DNA from: Circinella umbellata | Lineage: Eukaryota > Mucoromycota > Mucoromycetes > Mucorales > Lichtheimiaceae | Length of the DNA: 64,000 nucleotides | Reading direction: 5' to 3' | NCBI GenBank assembly: GCA_025093555.1 | Contig: JAIWNF010000002.1 | Span: forward strand, 372,001-436,000 | Shown: piece after piece, positions 59,728 through 64,000 of the stretch | Layout of the letters: the number at the start of each line of letters is the position of its first letter | How positions within the stretch are numbered: position 1 is the stretch's first letter | Made by a program: the position numbers and the translations under genes | Notes under the pieces: generated by a model | The model's input: only the letters and a program-made list of their open reading frames with translations | What the model was told of the DNA's origin: nothing | Database searches by the model: none

Positions 59728-62700
59728 ATGTTTAAATACGGTAGAAAAAAGAAACAAGGAGAGGATTCCATCGTCGCGATAGAGGATAATGACGATACTA
59801 TACCTCCGATCCCACCACCCAAAGATATCATTTTTTCCTCCCCAACAGCTGTCGCCATAGCAACAACGACATCAAGTACAACAAGTGAAACAAGTTCTGT
59901 AGCAGCAACAGCCGAAAACAATAACGCTTATAAGCCTCTAAACGAGATTGAATTACCACGCGATTTTCGAACTTCAATGATCTTAACCCAATTCGATAAT
60001 GATCAATCGACAAATCTATCTTCACCAACTACTGACGGAGGTGGTCGACTTTCAACCCTTTCAACCCTACCCATCCCTTCTATGCCTTGGATGACCGATG
60101 GTACAACTGATTCAGCACGACCTACATTACTTACTACCAATAGTAATACGACACCACCACTTTCACCGACACCCTCGTCCACTTCTGAAACATTGGTACG
60201 AAAGAGTAGTAGTACGCGTAGTAGTAACGAACCTTGGCGACCACCCCTTTTAGTCGGCGGAGGAGGAAACCAATCAAATAAAGGGGTAAAGTTTATTCTT
60301 TCAATAATTAAATATCTTTCTTTTTCCTTTTTCTTCATTTTTTCTTTTGTTTATGTTAACTTAATCATATATGTCAAAATTTATAATTAAAAAGAACGAC
60401 TTTCAAGATATCGCATCAGGGCCACCTATTATTCCTCGTAGTAGAACTCCACCACCAGCAGCCATCGTCCAACCTATCGGTCTTGATAAAGAAAAAAATA
60501 AAACGATATTCGACTCGGACGATGATGAATCGGATGGGGATATATTTTTTCAAGACTTTTCAGCAGATAGACCCAAATCTAAACGTATAAGCAAAAAGGT
60601 CATTAAAAAGGTATTGGATGATAAATCAACTAGTTTGAGTAGATTCGATTTATCTGCGTTTGCCAATCATTTGCATGAAAATCGTCTTTCTGTTATGCAA
60701 TTGCGACAAAGTAATATTCATCTTACCGAAGAAGATGAAAAGGAATTGATCCAATTGCTTGAAAAACGCAAAAGTATGGCACCCGCCAATACTGGTGTCC
60801 AACAGCAACAGCAGGAATCATCTTATGACAACGCACCTTCTAATGATTTATTGCGACCACCCTTGCCAGAACGACCTATGGCCAAGAAACCATCGCTATT
60901 ATTGCAAAAGCTTAAGAAGGGCAATCGCTCTGCAGGTAAATAATAATAACAATAATGGTTGAATTAATTATGAAGGGTTGAAGAAATGGAGTTAGGGGGA
61001 GAAGCAAAAATAAAACAGAGTTTTCTTTTGTCTAATATTAAATTTCTTTTTGGGATTGCTCCGCTCTCTTTTAGTGGAAGACGAAGTTATGCCCACTCCT
61101 TCCATATCAGCATCCCGTTCACAGGAGCAATTAACGGAGAGAAAACGACGAGTACGTAAATCAATGAGTATGGATGAAATTCATCGAATGGCTGCTATGG
61201 AAAATGAAAAGACACAAGTCAGTGAAGTGCCTACTGTTCCATCCATTCAAGAAGATCCAGTGGACAAGAGTCCCTTTGAACCATCTGCTTCAACACCTTC
61301 ACTAGCAAAATGGTCTTTGCATAAATCCCATTCTACTAGAAAATTTGCTGTACGGAGCCATAGTGATAACAATAACAATAACGAAAATATTGGTACTACT
61401 GGTAGCACTGAAAAGGCACCACGAGCACAAAGTGCTAGACCAACAGTTCAAAGGTCTATTGGATTATTTGGCAGTTTACGACAAGCAAGTCGATCCCATC
61501 AGCCTTTCCGAGGGCTTGTACGTAACTTGAGTAGCGCTGGAAATTATTATCGTGCTCGACATTCTTCTGCCAATGGCACTGTAGAAACTGGAGGTATGTC
61601 ACGTGCAGCTATGGCTGTCATGGAACATGATAAATCTAAGCTTCGTGACAATTCCACCAGATCGACTGCGACATTGAATACCAAGAATGCATTCTCTCCT
61701 TCCAATAACGATACTACCACTTCTACTCCTTTATCTGACCCACAAGTAACGACATCATTGCCAACATCGACTATTACAGAATCACCAAATACTCAGGAAG
61801 ATAATTCTCCTTCTGAAACAAGCGGTGGTAACTTGCTTACACAACTATTAGCCAAAGCAAGCAAAGCCAAACGGACGCCTATAACAAAAACTGTCAATAT
61901 GAATCATGACAATAATCATCTAAATAAACTCAATAACAATACAAACAGTAATCAACGGCGAGAAAAAACCAAATCACGTATCGTTCGACGTACTATTATT
62001 TACGTACCACCAGATTCACTTAATTTTATGAAAACCCTTCAACAACGTGATGATACCACCTCCTCAGCTGGTCTGATGAGGAACAAAAATGGTCCGGCGC
62101 CACCTTTATCGCCCGACATGGTAGAAAAAATGCGCCAATTACAAAAGAGTTCAAAAGCAGCAACGGTAGCAGCAGCATCTTCACCTCGTCATTCGGAAGA
62201 CGATGATAACAGTCAACAAACTAGTCGTAATACTATGAGCAGTAGCAACAGTGGTGGTACTAGTAGTAGTAAAATAAGACATGATGATAATGATTTATCC
62301 GCAACTACTCCAACCACCAAAGATGAAGGTATCGATGATGATTTTGGAAGCGTACTCAATTATTATGATGATGAAAGTTTATATGATTACTACCAAAACC
62401 GAGAATCAATTATTCCACGGTTGGAAGGACTGGAATTACGTGAGATGAGCGATGGTACAGTTGAATGGGGAATTGTCAAGAAACAAGGCAATCGCAAGAG
62501 CTTTTATGTCCGCGATGAAAAGCGGGTTATTGAGGAAGAAGATGAAGACGAAAACGAGGAAAAGATTGAAGAACAAGTATTAGCATTAATGGGGCTTAGT
62601 GTTGAAAATACCAACAGCAATAATAATAGTAATAAGTACTCTATGTCGTCCACCTTGACGACCAATACTACTGCTTCTTCTATAAGTCCCCCGCCTGTAC

Positions 62701-62990
62701 CACGACGGTCACCACGACGAAGAATTGATAGTGCTGAACAGCATATTCAGCAACAACAACAACAACAAATTGATAATCGTCGAGCCAAACATATTTCAAC
62801 TATACATTCTCGAAAAGATGCATCTACAACAGATGTTTATTTTGCACCACAATCTACTCTTCCAAGCTTACTGCAAATGATTGCTGACTCAAATCAAGAC
62901 GAGGAACAACATGCAAAAAGAAAGAAACAGGCTTCTGTAGAAGAGCAATTGGATGAAATGATGCGATCATTTCAAACTTCCAATTTTTAA
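59728..62990 (+). CDS. Large, mostly disordered protein, unknown function
   Basis: Three exons (59728-60285, 60395-60935, 61075-62990) give 1004 aa. The second exon's acceptor is AAAAAG before AACGAC, which keeps frame. The chain starts MFKYGRKKKQGED and is Ser/Thr/Asn/Gln/Pro-rich with many SP/TP and RS motifs. Islands of order are SRFDLSAFANHLHENRLS plus LTEEDEKELIQLLEKRKS (residues about 270-320), KRRVRKSMSMDEIHRMAAME, a LEGLELREMSDGTVEWGIV plus KKQGNRKSFYVRDEKRV block followed by an acidic run, PPPVPRRSPRRR (an SH3-ligand-like site), and a C-terminal EEQLDEMMRSFQTSNF helix. It could be a cytoskeletal or polarity scaffold, but no family is recognised. An ATG 45 nt upstream in frame (59683) is less likely. 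Confidence 0.75.
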
Positions 62991-63861
62991 AAAAGAACAT
63001 AATATTATATAAATGATACACATAGAGTATCTACGCACTTTACAAATTGTATATTGATATTTTTAATCTAATTCTTATTTTCATAACTTGCTTAAACTAC
63101 TAATACTATTTTATTACGTGTTATTATTATTTTAGTGTTTGATGTCAACCTAATCGGGAATTACACTGACAACAACAACATATATAATATTATCATAGAG
63201 TATGAGAGTGTATATTTGATCATGAGCTATGTTTGTTTGTTTGTTTGCTATCTTTTTTTTTTTTTTTTTTTTTTTTTTTTGTTTTTTCCATTTACATAAT
63301 ACATATCATTTATTTTATCGATCTGAACTTACAATAACAATAATAGTATACGAAAGTTTAGAGTCATTGTATAGTAATTAGTTTACAAAACGTTTTCTGG
63401 TGAAATAATAGAGGAGTTATCGATGTATTTTATTTTATTTTTCTATGAAACTGTATTAATAAAAAAATTGAGCCAATAATTTGAGATGATGAGTTATATT
63501 GTTTATGATTTTTCCTTTCTGTTCCTCTTGGTCCTATTGAAAATCTATAGAAACAGAAAACAAAAAAACAAAGTGTATGCTTTTTTATGGTTTGATGACT
63601 TGACATTCTCTTTATCGAGCAGACCTCCAGGATTCATCTTTCTTGTCTCTTTTTAACTATTTTTTTTGTTTCATTTTGACACTATTTTTTTTCCTTCTCA
63701 TTCATTTTCATTTTATCCTAAACAAAGCCCAACTAATAATCGAACGAGAGGCAAGTCTGACATTATCAGCATAGACAAACAGCTAAGATTAATTAATGAT
63801 ATTAATACATGATGACCAAATTAATAGGAGATTTATATTTTACAGAAGTTAATTAAAAACC
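62991..63861. other. Intergenic region between the disordered protein and SPX genes
   Basis: Contains a poly-T tract of about 33 nt (63249-63281) and AT-rich DNA. No coding seen. Confidence 0.5.
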
Positions 63862-64000
63862 ATGAAATTTGGCGCTGAATTACATGGCAAAATTTATGCA
63901 CCATGGCGACACGCCTATTTTAACTATAACGAGTTGAAAAATGAATTAAAGCAGCGCCAACTTGATCATGGTTGGGGTGAACGTGACGAACTCGACTTTC
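63862..64000 (+). CDS. SPX-domain protein, 5' end only (VTC/Syg1-type)
   Basis: The first 46 codons are visible before the window ends. MKFGAELHGKIYAPWRHAYF then NYNELKNELKQRQ is the start of an SPX domain: KFG start, aromatic-rich (Y/W)R..Y..Y, and the Leu/Lys helix that binds inositol pyrophosphates. IYAPW resembles the VTC2/VTC3 polyphosphate polymerase branch, where the domain senses phosphate status. XPR1/Syg1 or phosphate transporters such as Pho90 cannot be excluded without the C-terminus. An AG at 63842-63846 just upstream could mark an upstream intron. Confidence 0.8.
   Translation, partial: MKFGAELHGKIYAPWRHAYFNYNELKNELKQRQLDHGWGERDELDF

Noticed and set aside
63249..63281. Long poly-T tract as a retroposon tail or assembly scar
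   Set aside because: Poly-A/T runs are common throughout this DNA, and no LINE/SINE body or target duplication adjoins it.

Overview
The window looks like AT-rich nuclear DNA from an early-diverging fungus, most likely Mucoromycota/Mucorales-like. The evidence is the short GT-AG introns (about 60-180 nt), long AT-rich intergenic stretches, fungal housekeeping orthologues, and a repeat fraction of MULE, Tc1/mariner/pogo and probable PIF-Harbinger relics. This is inference from gene and transposon style; no species marker is present.

Layout. 1-4.6 kb: unannotated upstream DNA, then a 4-exon MFS sugar/polyol transporter. 4.6-8.4 kb: no gene seen. 8.45-12.92 kb: a near-perfect palindrome with two arms of about 2.05 kb around a unique core of about 360 bp, carrying several families of internal direct repeats and flanked by TA. 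13-14.3 kb: no gene seen. 14.3-26.5 kb: a transposon nest. It holds a 2.7 kb MULE remnant with an 8-bp target duplication and a decayed OTU-protease gene, directly abutting a 9.4 kb region bounded by inverted ends. That region contains a decayed MULE transposase with a SWIM finger, a PIF/Harbinger-like element, two small unknown genes (one interrupted by a pogo-type MITE) and two Tc1/mariner fragments. 26.5-28.7 kb: nothing clear.

28.7-64 kb is host gene space, in order: Rae1/Gle2-like mRNA export factor (+), two single-copy-looking membrane proteins (+, +), a homeodomain factor (+), a long gene-poor gap with a GC-richer island, an SH3 protein (-), a 446-bp MITE, the PP2A B55 regulatory subunit (-), another gap with a coding-like relic, V-ATPase subunit D (+), a WSDPT-repeat type I membrane protein (-), a gap, a 1004-aa disordered protein (+), and the start of an SPX-domain gene that runs off the right edge (+).

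The genes do not form a pathway cluster. They are ordinary housekeeping genes (nuclear export, phosphatase regulation, vacuolar acidification, sugar uptake, phosphate sensing) separated by mobile DNA. The most unusual object is the palindrome: its arms appear to differ by one homopolymer base plus a few terminal mismatches, each carries a phased array of about 22 bp, and its core has an ORF I do not recognise.
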